The notes below the pieces were generated by a model. The model was not told where the DNA came from and ran no database searches. It saw only the letters and a list, made by a program, of their open reading frames with translations. The translations under genes were made by a program, and so were the position numbers. A stretch of 64,000 nt of DNA from NCBI GenBank assembly GCA_007449985.2, contig VIIQ02000155.1, forward strand, positions 174,532 through 238,531, in the 5' to 3' direction. Within the stretch, counting starts at the first letter, position 1. Every line of letters begins with the position of its first letter. The stretch comes from Desmodesmus armatus. Its lineage: Eukaryota > Chlorophyta > Chlorophyceae > Sphaeropleales > Scenedesmaceae. Shown piece by piece: positions 21,347-34,700 of the stretch.

Positions 21347-22626
21347 ATGCTCCGCTCGTTTTTGGCAGTGTCAATCTTGCTGTTATCTATACCAGTATCT
21401 ATCGGGCAATTGGACACAGCAAATACAGAAGGCTCGTCTCTCCCAGAAGTGCTGCCAATTACTGTTTCCGGCCCGGAAGCACAGCGGGGGTTCCCTGGAC
21501 CAGCCCCGACAGCATATCGCGTCATCGCAGTAGAGTCATCATCAGATCAGCGTAATGACGCCCACAGCGGACAATCTCGTGGTCCGGAAGCCACTCACTC
21601 TGGCGACGGTAGCACTGGCCATGGCCGCAGCAGAAGCAGCAGCCCAGGCCGCAGCGACAGCAGCAAAGGACGCAGCAATGGCGCAGCAAGCGGCCTTGAT
21701 AGCAGCAGCACTGACAACAGCAGCACGATCAAGACCCCAGGCCCTTGGGCCCCAACCGCTCACAACCCCAGCACGCAATTAGGTGGTGTAGTCAGGCCGG
21801 CCAGCAACCCAGCAGCAAACGCACCTCTCGCGTCAGCAACGCCATTTTTCGGAGCCCCAGCAGCAGGCACTGTCATTCCTGGTCGCTATGTTGTCTTCTT
21901 CCACAAGAATGTGTCCAGCACCAAGGCCGGACTGAACAGGTGGGTGCAGCTGTGTAGATTGGGGTTTTGGAGGGTGCAGGCATCCTTTGACAAAAACAAG
22001 ACAAGCTGGAGTTAATGTACTGATTGCAGCAACACATGCTGTTCACTCTGTGTTCAGTCAGCTTGTGAGCTGTGTGGATAATGTTTGGTGCATGCATCAG
22101 AACCAGCGCAGCCCCTGCATGCCCCAGCACCCGCCGCCAGTATCCTGCGGGGTTCATGTCACAAGCACGCAAGCTGCACTCAGCATAGCACACACTCTTG
22201 CACTACTGCATCCCTCATGCACGCACTGCACTGCACTGCATTTTGCACTGCACGTCCTGCTCCCTCCCCCTGCTCCTGTCCCCCCCTCGCCCTGCCCTGC
22301 TCTCTGCCCCCCGCCTGCCCTGCTTTTGGTCCCCGCCTGCTTCTTGGAACTCTGCTATACCCTGTGGTACCCTCTCAGGCTCCACAAACATGTCAAAGCA
22401 AGGCTTCAGAAGGACCGTCCCCCCAGCTCCTCCGGCCTCCGAGTCGCAACAGCAGCACAAGATTCAAACCCCTTTGTCTTCAAGGTCACTGCGAGCCTAG
22501 GGGATGATGCCAGCACCTCTGACACCCCACTACCCCCATCAGCAGCAGGGGCAGCTGCTGCTGCTGCTGCGCCACCGCCACACACCGGCCTGGGTGTGGC
22601 ATCCACACCCATACCCACACGCAGCC

Positions 22627-22673
<47 letters not shown>

Positions 22674-23895
22674 GAGGCTCGTGTGGCAGCATTGCAGCGG
22701 CCGAAGGGTGCTGTATTGGAGGTGCCTGAGGGGTTGGATGGAGGGCATTTTGTGGCCGCAGTGCAATCGGCAGGTGAAGTGGACGTCATATACCCAGATC
22801 GAGTCATCTCCATCACTCAAGGTGTGGCTGCTGCTGTGAGACTTCTTTTGAGCGCTAGGCTCGACAGTGTGCACATACAGTGCGCTCACCAGCACTTGCC
22901 GTAAGGCAAGGCAAGTCTAGGGCCAGGATCAGCAGCAAACAGTGTGCACCAGGCTTGCGTCTCACGCCATGAGAGCTGCTGGTTTGTCACCAGTTTGCCA
23001 CACACACATCCTCAACATGTCAACACTATTTGCCAGCAAGTTCATGTTGAAACAGCAATAACTTATTTGAAATCCTCCACACCCGCCACCCGTCTCACCC
23101 ATGCCACCCTTTTCTGCACCCCCCCCCCCTGCAGGTCCCCAACCGCAGTGTGCCCCCTCCCGGGCCCTCGCCGGCTACACCACCCCCTCCCCCAGCCTCC
23201 ACTGGCGCAACTGCAAGCTGGACGGCACAGCAGTCTACTGGTTCGGCGAGCGCTGCGGGGCAAACCTAGCCAAGGCTCGCTGGCTGGGCATATATGCCCT
23301 CAACACCACAACCTCACAGCTGATCCCTGGCTGCTTACGGTACCGAAAGGCCGACGAGTCCGACAGCTGGAATAAGGCATACATGGGAGGCTGCGGGGTA
23401 GCACCCACAGCAGCGGCTGGGCTACCAACTACAGTATGTCCTGATGGCGATACAGCAGGGTGCATTCCTCCTGGGAAGCTGTCAAGCTTTCGGTTGAGTT
23501 TGAATCAGGCAGTTACATGTTCAAACACTGCCAGCTCAGATATAACATTTGTGGGGAAGAGGTGTGGGCCAGGGTTGGGGTTTGTGCAGTGGACGGGGAT
23601 CTCGGTCAACAACCCGAGCAGCAGCTCGCAGGTTGGTTGGCAGACGCCCAACTGGCAACAGCAGCAGTGGTGGCAGCCGCCGCCACAGCAGCAGCAGCAG
23701 CCGCCGCCACAGCAGCCGCAATGGCAGCAGCAGCAGCAGCAGCAGCCGCAATGGCAGCAGCAAGGCGGGTTCTCCATGCCACAGCAGCCACAGCAGCAGC
23801 AGTGGCAGCAGCAGCCGCAGCAGCAGCCGCAGCAGCAGCCGCAGCAGCAGCCGCAGCAGCAGCCGCAGCAGCAGCAGCAACCACAGCAGCAGCAG

Positions 23896-23929
<34 letters not shown>

Positions 23930-24243
23930 GGCAGCAGCAGCCCCAATGGCAGCAGCAAGGAGGGTGGTCCGTGCCGCAGCAACCAACGCAGCAGCAGTGG
24001 CAGCCGCAGCAGCAATGGCAGCAGCAGCAGCAACAGCAACCACAGCAGCAGTGGCAGCAGCCGCAGCAGCAGTGGCAGCAGCAGGGCCCCTGGTTTCCAC
24101 CACAGCAGCAGCAGCAACAGATGCCCTTTGCTGGTTGGCAGCAGCAACAGCCAACACAGCAGCAGCAGCAGCAGTTCAACTGGCAGGGATGGCCTATGAT
24201 GTCTGGTCAACAGATGCAGCAGCCTCAACAGCCATCCCCTGGA

Positions 24244-24277
<34 letters not shown>

Positions 24278-25320
24278 TGCTGCCGCCCTTCCAGCAGCCA
24301 ATGATGCCGCCGAGTCAGCAGCCGCAGCAGACGTGGGGTGCAATGCCCATGTGGCAACAGCAGCAAGGCTTGTGGAGCCCACAGCAGCAGCAGCAGCAGC
24401 AACCATCTTGGGGCCCACCGGCACCACAGCAGCAGCAGCCAGCAGCTTGGGGTTCACAGCAGCAACAACCACCACAGGGGTTGTGGCCTCAACAGCAACC
24501 ACAGCAGCAGCAGCAGCAGCAGCCGACAGGCCAATTTGCACCCCCAAGTTCCATGGTAGTGACCTCAAGCGTAGGGTCAGGCACCAACCTGAAGCGATCA
24601 CCACATTACCAGCAGCAGATACATGCCGCTCAAAGGTAGGCTGTCACTCCTGCTTCTGTATCTGTCACACAGTCACACTGTTACTTTTGCACGCCCGTGG
24701 GCCAGTAAGCCTTTTGACATGTTGTGCGGTAATCCGGTCACAAAGTCTGCCATCAACATGCATTCTTCTGTGCCTTGATCACTGGCAGCTGAAGCCGCTC
24801 AAGCTTGGCTTATTGTGCAGTTGCTGACTGACCATTACTCAACCTGTGCATGGTGTGTGAACCCTTCCGCTCACCCCCTACCGCTATTCAGTACTTATTT
24901 GTCGACCCTGCACACCTTGCAGGGGTGCAACACAACAGCCAACACAGCAGCAGCAGCAGCAGCAGCAGTCAGCCAGGCAAGGCGGGACCCGGCATTTGCT
25001 AGGCAGCAGCCCCCCAGCCCCCCAAGCCGCCTGCTCTTTCACCCCCTCCCCCACCGACTTCAAATTCAATGCTGACTGGCTAGGCAGCTGTGGGGTGTCC
25101 CCCCTCAACATCCCAATGCCTGCAGTGGTCTGCACAAGTGACCAGATGGAGTCAGGTTTAGGCAACCTGCTAAACCCTGGGTCAATTTCAAATTCAAATC
25201 CCACGCCGAGGCAACAGCCTGGCGGCAGTCTGCCTAGCCAGCCGCCTTCCCCACCAGCTCCTGGCAGCAGCAGCTTTGACAGCTGGCTGTCAAAAATGAC
25301 ACCAGAGGAACGGCAACAGT

Positions 25321-25357
<37 letters not shown>

Positions 25358-25749
25358 CGTGAATGATGAGGTCGTGTTGCCAGGGGTGCCGGGGTCAGTG
25401 GGAGCCAGCCCACCATCCGGGACCCCTGGTGCCTTCACACCACCCCAGGCAGTGCCTCCAGTACTGCAAAAGCCTGCTGAGCCTGTTGCTCCACCTGCAC
25501 CAGCAAGCCCAGCTGAACCACCAACCCCGGGACCTGGAGTCCCCACAAGTAAGTGCCAAAGGTTGGGGTTCAAGGCATGCTTTGAGGTTTTTGCTTGGTG
25601 TCACACCTGGCATGTAGGCCTTGTAAAGCTGTAGTAGTATACTGTTGGAAGAGATTACTGGGCTTCAGAACAGAACATGTAGGCTCAGCACACTGCCAGG
25701 GTCTCTAGTGGTGGGTTCATGAGTGCAGCAATCACCTTTGCTTGGCTGA

Positions 25750-25794
<45 letters not shown>

Positions 25795-28497
25795 AGTGGC
25801 CATGTCTGAGAAGGAGTTCCTGCCCACTGGGGTGCAGCTGATCGAGGCAGGCTATGGCGGGCGTGTGGCCGACCTGTCAACAGCACCTGTGCAGGGCATA
25901 GTGGTGGCAGTGGTCGACACAGGTGGGTGGCAGCTCAGAGCTTGCGCATGCACCTCAAAGCCTTCGTCATTCAGTGTGCTGTGCTTATATCAGGGGGTGG
26001 ACAATGATTCTCTGGGGTTTCGCCGGCTCAGCCCAAGCAGACGCACTCGTGTGCAGCGTTTCTCATGCAAAGCAATTGCGTTTAATGTGCGCATTCCTTC
26101 CACAAAGTTACGAGGCTTGCCAGGCTGTTCTCGCGTAGCTCGGTCCAAAGACTCCCTGAGAGGCTCAGCAGCGCCAGAAACACAGTCAACGGTTACGTCA
26201 GCCAACCACGGACAAAAGAGCAACCACACAGCAGCGACTGGCAGCACATTTCGACTCACAACAACACTATCAAGCGGAATCAGCTACGCAGATGAGCCCG
26301 CGGTGAGGCCTTTATGTGGTACATTATGCTGAAGGTCACATCAGTTACCCCAGGTCCCAGAATGCCAATTTCACCGCTCCAACACAGTACAGGGCGAGAC
26401 AGCACAATCTCACTGCAGCAATACTTCGCTCTTGCTGCATGTACACCGCACAGATACAAGGCACAAGCTAGCACGGCCTTGCAGAGATACAGGACAAACA
26501 TTTGAGAGCCAGTGCTGGGGCCAGCTGGGCCGAAAAACGAGAATTCCGCTTACCGCCAATCTGCGCAGCGGGGCATACGTTTATTCAAATTGCGGAAACA
26601 CCAGAGCAAGGCTGCATTTTTTAAGCATATCACTTTGTTCCTTAGGACTTGCTCTACAGCTGACTGCAACACCCGCGAGATTCATTGTCCACCCCCCTGT
26701 ATACATCACAGCAGCCGCTAAGAGCATCTGCTTGGTGCCAAACACTTGTGGGGAAGGGAGAAAGGGTTGGACCCCAGACCGCATATTCTACAGGAGATTG
26801 AGATGGACATGCTGGCGGGTCACACACTGGGGGGCCCAATGGTTGGTAGTGTACAAAAAGTCAAGTCCTTGCTTGTCTGTGTGTGTGTTTTGCAGGTGTT
26901 GACAAGAGTCACCCTGACCTGAATGTTGTGGGTGGCATGAACATGGTGGCAGACGAGCCACACCTTTCCTTCAGCGACGACTCACACGGACACGGGACAC
27001 ACGTTGCAGGTGGGCTGGCATGGTGGGCTGGTGCACAGCAGTGGGTGGACGAAAGCTCATGCACCCAATCAGAAAAAGGGGCTGGTGGTGCAGCTTGTGA
27101 GATGCCGTTGGATGATAAACCCGCCTCACGCCTTTGTTGTGCAGTGCAGCAAGCACATCACAACACTTCTCTTGTGGGTCTTTATGGGTGCATGGTGCAG
27201 CAGCAGATAACTTATCTTACGAGAATGTACTGAAATCAGACTGCTGCTGGATGCCGTGCCACACCATCGATTGCTTGCAGGCACCATTGGCGCCAAGAAC
27301 CAGGGCAAAGGCATCGTTGGCGTCGCACCCGGCGTCGGCATCTACGGCATTCGCGTGCTTCGCGCCGACGGAAACGGCGCCTTTTCGGACCTCGTTCGAA
27401 CATACGACCACTTGCTGCGGAACGGGCGCAACTTGGGCATCCGCGTCGTGAACCTCAGCCTGTCGGGGTCCGGCACTGCAGATGACGTGGAGTGTCAGTA
27501 TATCTCGCAGCTCATCGCTTTGGGCATGACTGTTGTCACAGCAGCAGGTACGCAAGATGCAACGCAGCGCTGCCACTGCTGCTCGATCTGCATCGGTCAA
27601 CTGCTGCGCAACCCAACTGGCAGTACTTAGCAGCAGCAGATAAATCCACGTGCTTCCCATGCAGCATACTTTCAGTCACCAAGAGCTGTTGTACTGAATG
27701 ACCTGTGCAGGCAACTCTGGCATATCGCTGCGCCAGGAGGTGCCGGCGGCATGCCCGGCACGCTGGTCGTGACCGCAATCAGTGACAACGATGGCACAGT
27801 GGGTGCAGCTGACACGCCGCCATCCTGGAGCAACTACCTGCCGTTACCTGATGCTGACAACATCACAGCGCGCATGCTGGCGGCGCCAGGTAACCTACAA
27901 CATGGTGCTCCTGCCATGGGCGCGGCAATCACACATCTGATTGCTCCGAGCAACTTGTGACAAGTCACCTGGTTTGTTTGCCATACAAAAGGCTGGGTCA
28001 GCAGAGGGTGTTGATGTGCACACCATGCCTGCCGCTGCCTGCTGCTGCAACGGCGGCCACCAGTAGGGGTGAAAAATGCTGTCATGGCATCCAAAATGCA
28101 GCATGCGGTGCATCACCCAAATGCAGTGTGCGCACATCTGTCAGAGGTGCGACAGCACTCACTGTTACTCATGTATACTCCTGCGCGCGCTGCTACTGCC
28201 GCAGGCGACCAGATCACAAGCACGTACCCCATGGACCGAGGTGGTTTCCACGGCTATGCACGCATGAGCGGGACCTCTATGGCGTGTCCCCACGTCAGCG
28301 GCATTGTCGCGCTGTGCTACGCGTCCGGTATCTGCAGCAGCAACACCACCACAGAGTACCCCGCCATCGTGGGGCCCTCTGTTGAGCATGTAGAGGATAC
28401 GGAGAGCTACCGCTTCTCGCATGACCCGCTGACGAGCCCCTTGCCTGACAAGTACTATGGATACCTGGCGTGGGCGCGGAAGTGGTGGGCAGCGTGA
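21347..28497 (+). CDS. Secreted subtilisin-like serine protease with Q/W-rich insert
   Basis: Proposed exons: 21347-21939, 22379-22821, 23135-24635, 24923-25548, 25797-25922, 26896-27009, 27281-27547, 27711-27889 and 28205-28497. Order: signal peptide ([20 protein letters not shown]); a Ser-rich linker; an I9-type propeptide start ([14 protein letters not shown]); two Cys-containing repeats in exon 3 ([18 protein letters not shown]); a long Gln/Trp/Pro insert to about 24635; then the S8 domain. The catalytic triad is present: Asp in VAVVDTG, His in [10 protein letters not shown], Ser in [13 protein letters not shown], with the oxyanion Asn in AAGNSG. The protein should act outside the cell or in a vesicle. 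Chlamydomonas hatching protease (sporangin/VLE) is also a subtilase with a large non-catalytic region, so a cell-wall role is possible but unproven. Exon 8 is one base short of keeping frame (near 27745-27765). Confidence 0.87.
23640..24540 (+). repeat. (CAG)n-rich coding tract, Gln/Trp-rich insert
   Basis: Imperfect CAG arrays interrupted by TGG codons encode repeated Q(n)W and PQ(n) blocks in the subtilase frame. The other frames read poly-Ala and poly-Ser/Gly, and the reverse strand reads poly-Leu or poly-Cys. These are shadows of the triplet repeat. Confidence 0.9.
25750..25796 (+). repeat. (CTG)n tract at subtilase intron 3' end
   Basis: About fifteen CTG triplets run directly into the CAG acceptor of exon 5 (25797) and occupy the place of the polypyrimidine tract. 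Confidence 0.85.
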
Positions 28498-30300
28498 CTG
28501 CGTACGGCCACCTGTGAACTGCATGTGCGCCCTTATCGTCATCATCTTCAATCTGAAAACATGTTGTTTTGTGGTACTGACATGAGACCTTCCCAGTCCG
28601 ACTTGGACTAGTAGTTAGCAATGAGTGCGGGTGAGCCAGTGAGGCAGTTTGTTGCGGTCTGGACAGTATTGTGTGCTGCTTTCGCCATAGGGGCACCGTG
28701 TATACACATGGTATGATAAATGTTTTCAGGTGCAGCCCGCTCTCAGACTCGGAGTGCTGTCAGCCTTGGTTGTGGTGCATGCGAGGGGGCTTCTTCGGTT
28801 GATGCTGCTGGTATCCTGCAAGGTTTAGCCAGGTCAAAGTCCATATGCTGGGCTAGTTTTCTTGCACCTCACACTGCCACTACCCAGCCACAGGCTGTGC
28901 GTTGCACTATCCTTCGTTGATTTCTTCATTCATTGATGTCTTCCAGCCCAGCCTGTGCCTTGGTTCCACCAACTTGTTGCCGATGGGCGGCCCTCATTGT
29001 GAGGGCACCCACTGTGCGGCCCGTAGTAGATCCGGTTGAAATAGGGTCAACTGCACTGGCATGCTGTCAGCACTGACAACTTGTGTGGTCACACTGAACA
29101 GTGTTACACTCCCTCTGAGTGTGCTGCAGTGTCGAATTTGATTTATTGTTCAAATATAGCTGTGCCATCATGCACAAGTGTTTGGCTTGGTGCTGATCAG
29201 CATCATGATGTGGAGCGCGGAAGCAAGTCGTTGGTAGTTGTTGACAGCATGCTTACATGGCTTGCTTCTGCCCTCTGTCTAACCGCCTGGCTTTTGTGAA
29301 CAGACAGCAACTGAGCAGACTGCTCCACATCATCGACCTCAACTGCAACTGCAATCTCAACCGCATCCCTTCAAAGCTGAGCCATCGATACTTTAGCAGT
29401 GCATGCAGTACAGCATCAGAAGAGGCCACTGAAAGGAAGGAGAGGTTACAATATGTCACTGTGCAGTGTCACCTGACTGTTCCAGACCATATCTCCTGTA
29501 CCCCACTCTGTACACAACATCCTCCTACATCTCACACACCTTTCCCATTCCCCACACACTGAACAGCAGCACGACAACGCAATACACACGCGCAAAGCAT
29601 TGCAAAGCCTCTGCACACCAGCAACACATACATCTCACCAAACAGGACTGTTGAACATCACACCTGCACACCAGGTGCTTTGCCAAATGCTGGATGAGGC
29701 TGTTGCACCAGCTCCCAATCCTTCAGAGGGAGGGTGCTGTACATCCGCCTTGCACGATCACGCAACCACTACACACACAAACAGCAACACACACAAACAG
29801 CAGCTTGCCGGGACCCCAGGAGTGCCCACCGCAGGGCTCCACCCAAGCAGGACCCCCACTCGGCTGGAAAGGTTGGCGGCTAGGCAGGAGTAGGTCCGAG
29901 CATATTCATCATAAGCTCCTGCCTCGGCAGCCAAGCTGTTAGGTCCATGCAAGGAAAGCTGCTACCAGCAGCCACCAAGCGCCACAGCCACACACACGTT
30001 ATGCCCTGCTCAAACGACCACTGCAGCAGCAGAAGGTCCCCTACAAGCAGACAACTACTGCAGCAGCAGCAGCATCCCTGCCACATCACACAGCCTGGCT
30101 GCTGTTTCAGAAGGTGCCACACTGCTCTGTCCTGGACCCAGGTACACCAACAGAACCATCGCAAGAGACAGCCCATACTGCCATCAGCCCGCCAACCCCT
30201 CTCAACAACCCCCACACACGTCCTCCCATGCGACTCCCCATCTCAGTCCGTACGTCCTTCAACCCTGCCCCCCCCCCAAAAAAACTCCCTAACAAGTTGT
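28498..30300. other. Convergent intergenic region
   Basis: Lies between the 3' ends of the subtilase (+) and PDI-C (-) genes. It should contain both 3' UTRs. No further gene, RNA or repeat was recognised. Confidence 0.4.
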
Positions 30301-31754
30301 TCATCCCTGCTTCCCAAGCTCTACTTTCTTGGTGAACTTCCCGGCTTGGTACAGAATGCTGTCCAGGATTCCCGCCACTGTGAACACCCCTCCAATAATG
30401 GCACAGGTGGTGGTCAGGAAGTGGTACCAGTGCTTGACCTCCTCCCGCACAACAACCTGGAAGACAGACACGCGTCACAGCACACAGCACAGCACAGCAG
30501 CAGCAAGTGTTACCACCAGCCCAGCATATGGCTGAACCTACAGCTACGGTGGAGACAGCTTTGGAAGCTGGCTGCTACAGCTTTGGTGGCCACCTTGCTG
30601 GGGCTTCCGCAGCAGCAAAACAGTGGAAAAGCTTTGCAGGCGATGCATTGCACATCGTTGTCAGTCCAGGGTCAAGCACCATACAGTGCCTATGCATGTG
30701 TAGCTACAAACCAAAACCACACCAAGCACCACCCACCTGTATGGGAGACAGGTCATACGTAAACTTGGCGGTTGGCTGGTTGTCACTGATATATGTGTGA
30801 GAGTGTGAGATGTACTCAAACGCATCGTAGGCTGAGCCCCTGGCCCCTCCTCGAGGCTCAATGCTGGTCATCACAACCTACACACAGGGACACATGTGCA
30901 GAGCAGCAGAGGGCAGTGGAGCATTGAGCAGGGGTGTCAGCTCCTGCCTTGGCCTGCTGTGTGGCGTACACTGCATGTCAAGATTTGCCAACGTTGACTA
31001 CTGCAATCACCCTGCTGGCAAAACTACTGTCCGATCGGCGCAATCACAAGCCACTGTTATCATACTACGAGCGCACCCCCCCCTCCAAACACGCACACAA
31101 CCCACCAGGACAGCAGTAACAGCAGCGCACCTGCAGGTAGTGCTCGTGCGTGTGTTGCGTGTGTTCGCTGAAAAACTCCTGCCCGTGCAGCTTGTCAAGC
31201 CATTCAGGGTTGAGGCCCAGGGGGTGGAGCTTCTTGAGCTCGTAGTACTTGCGGGGGGTGGGCCGCGTGCCAAAGTAGAAGCCATGGACCACATGCGTCA
31301 TGTTCATCCTGCGAGGGCACACATCAATATGAGACACAAACATGAAGATTGTGCAATGACGCGCTCACACAAAGCTGATACAATGCAAACATTGACAGAT
31401 GTCAGCGGCTTGAGCACACTTGAGCTTGTTGCAGCGCCGGAATGATGCAGCGCCGACAACGGCTGGTTTGAGATAAGCTCGGCTCTCACCATGCGTGGTC
31501 GAAGGAGTGGCCCTCAGCACGAGCTGTGAAGTGGAGGGTGCCAGGCACCTTCTTGACAAGCACGAAACCTGCAGCAGCAGCAGCAGCACAGCAACACACT
31601 TACTGTCACATGTCGTTGGCCTGTGTGTGGACGTGGTTGAACGTGACCGGCTTGAGCACTCAGGGTACACAAGTGTTTGGTTGTCTACAGAACTTCACCA
31701 CAGTCAAAGCTGCAGCCAACCCCATCTGCCTGGGGGTGGGGTGGGGTGTGTGGG

Positions 31755-31785
<31 letters not shown>

Positions 31786-34700
31786 CTTACTGAGCCATGC
31801 GGCGCCACATGACCAATCAGTCACCAAAGGTCACCTGCTTACCGATCATGCCCTAGGCCATGCCCTACGCCACACCCCTGCACACCCTGCCTTTTCACAT
31901 CTCAGCAACACACCTGCCATGTTGCAGCCGGGTGTGCGTGGCGCTGCCTTGAGCTGGCCAGAACCTGCCCACCAACCATACCCCCTTCACACACACTTCA
32001 GAGAAAGGTCCGTCCCCCTTCACACCCCCTTCACAAAAGGTACGAACCCCTTCACCCCCCCTTCACAAAAGGTCCGCCCCCCTTCACACCCCCTTCACAA
32101 AAGGTCCGCCCCCCTTCACACCCCCTTCACAAAAGGTCCGCCCCCCTTCACACCCCCTTCACAAAAGGTCCGACCCCCTTCACACCCCCTTCACAAAAGG
32201 TCCGACCCCCTTCACACCCGCTTCACAAAAGGTCCGCCCCCCTTCACACCCCCTTCACAAAAGGTCCGACCCCCTTCACACCCCCTTCACAAAAGGTACG
32301 CCCCCCTTCACACCCCCTTCACAAAAGGTCCGACCCCCTTCACACCCCCTTCACAAAAGGTACGAACCCCTTCACACCCCCTTCACAAAAGGTCCGCCCC
32401 CCTTCACACCCCCTTCACAAAATGTACGAACCCCTTCACACCCCCTTCACAAAAGGTCCGCCCCCCTTCACACCCCCTTCACAAAAGGTACGAACCCCTT
32501 CACACCCCCTTCACAAAAGGTCCGCCCCCTTCACACCCCCTTCACAAAAGGTCCGCCCCCCTTCACACCCCCTTCACAAAAGGTACGAACCCCTTCACAC
32601 CCCCTTCACAAAAAGTCCGACCCCCTTCACACCCCCTTCACAAAAGGTACGAACCCCTTCACACCCCCTTCACAAAAGGTCCGACCCCCTTCACACCCCC
32701 TTCACAAAAGGTACGAACCCCTTCACACCCCTTCAAAAAAGGTACGAACCCTTCACACCCCCTTCATAAAGGGTCCGCCCCCCTTCACACCCCTTCACAA
32801 AAGGTCCGCCCCCCTTCACACCCCCTTCACAAAAGGTCCGCCCCCTTCACACCCCCTTCACAAAAGGTACGAACCCCTTCACACCCCCTTCACAAAAGGT
32901 CCGACCCCCTTCACACCCCCTTCACAAAAGGTCCGCCCCCCTTCACACCCCCTTCACAAAAGGTCCGCCCCCCTTCACACCCCCTTCACAAAAGGTACGA
33001 ACCCCTTCACACCCCCTTCACAAAATGTACGAACCCCTTCACACCCCCTTCATAAAGGGTCCGCCCCCCTTCACACCCCCTTCACAAAAGGTCCGCCCCC
33101 CTTCACACCCCCTTCACAAAAGGTCCGCCCCCCTTCACACCCCCTTCACAAAAGGTCCGCCCCCCTTCACACCCCCTTCACAAAAGGTCCGCCCCCCTTC
33201 ACACCCCCTTCACAAAAGGTCCGCCCCCCTTCACACCCCCTTCACAAAAGGTCCGCCCCCCTTCACACCCCCTTCACAAAAGGTCCGCCCCCCTTCACAC
33301 CCCCTTCACAAAAGGTCCGCCCCCTTCCAACTTCACAGTGTCCACCCCTCTTCACACACATGTCCGCACCGCACCTGCCACGTTGCAGCCGGGTGTGCGT
33401 GGTGCTGCCTTGAGCTGGCCGTGCCTGAGGTGTGGCTGGCCTGCTGATGGCACCAGACTGTCAGCAAAGGCCACCAGCGCCTCCTTGGTGCGGTCACCTG
33501 TGTACGCCTCGTGCTCGTGGCGACCCTGGCGAATGCAGAAAGAAGCAGCAGCAGCAGCAGCAGCAGCAGCACCAGCAGCAGCAGTCACTCACAGAGGTAG
33601 CTTAGGTAGCTTCTCTAAGCTGGCTTGTTGCTAGAACTTTCCTACCCTGATATTTCAGCGGAACTGATAAAGAGTTCAACAGCAGCGCTGCTGTTGATGG
33701 TGACCGTGGACCAGTAGCAGCAGGAGTAACTTTGATAAAGCGGTGCCAGCAACAGTAACACCACACGCGCCAGCATGACACAAAACCCCACCAATGACAG
33801 CCATGTTGCGGCTGACTTTTGTGACTCGCTTACCCCGATGTAGATGTCATCGTGTGCCCGCCTGAACACCCGGATGGAGGGGAAGCCAGTGATGAAGTGC
33901 TCCCGACACATGTCCATCTCCGCCGTGCAGTCAACCTGTGGCATGACAACGCACAGCACAGCGTACAACACACGGTGCAGCAGTGTCAGGTATTGCCAAA
34001 GAAGGAGTCAGGAGCCGCCCTGCCACACCAACAAACACCACGCCACTGTGCTGACGGTATGCTGACAAAAGAATACTGTGAGCTCCCTCACTGCAGTTCA
34101 CAGCTAGCGGCACGACTTCACACCCCCACTCCAGTCACACCCAACCACATCGTGTCCCCACCACCTTTGCAAAGCGAAGGCAACCGTCCTACACCTCTGG
34201 GCATTTGTCAAGCACCGCCTTGGTGGCTGCCTCCCAGGCAAAGCCTAGTCCCACCCTGAACCGCACCCCAAATCCCATCGCCAAACCCCAAAAAACCAAC
34301 TGCTGTCCCCATCACCTTTGCAAAGCGGATGCCTCCGTCCGTAGCCTCCGGGTACTTTTCGTGCACCGCCTTGGTGGCTGCCTCCCAGGCAAACCCTACT
34401 TACCCTAAACCACTCCCCAAATTCTTGCGCCAAACCTCACGCAACAACCTGTTCCCCGCACCTTTGCGAAGCGGATGCGTCCATCGGTCGCCTCCGGGTA
34501 CTTTTCGTGCACCGCCTTTGTTGCTGCCTCCCATGCTGGCTCCAGGCGTTGGCACCAGTGGCACCAGGGGCGTAGAAGTTGATGATCACGATGGGGTAGC
34601 GGTTGAGCGTGGTGACAAAGGTGTTGTGGTCGATGGGCTGGCTCAGGTCTATGTGGTCCCACTGCAGGGGGCAGACAGGGGACATGGGACCCGGGGGGGG

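Noticed and set aside
23460..24827. Long poly-Ala, poly-Cys, poly-Leu and poly-Ser open frames on both strands
   Set aside because: They are other-frame readings of the CAG array coding for poly-Gln in the subtilase.
31526..33055. 509-codon plus-strand open frame with an 11-residue repeat
   Set aside because: It is open only because the minisatellite unit is 33 bp; it lies in an intron of the minus-strand PDI-C gene and has no supported start.
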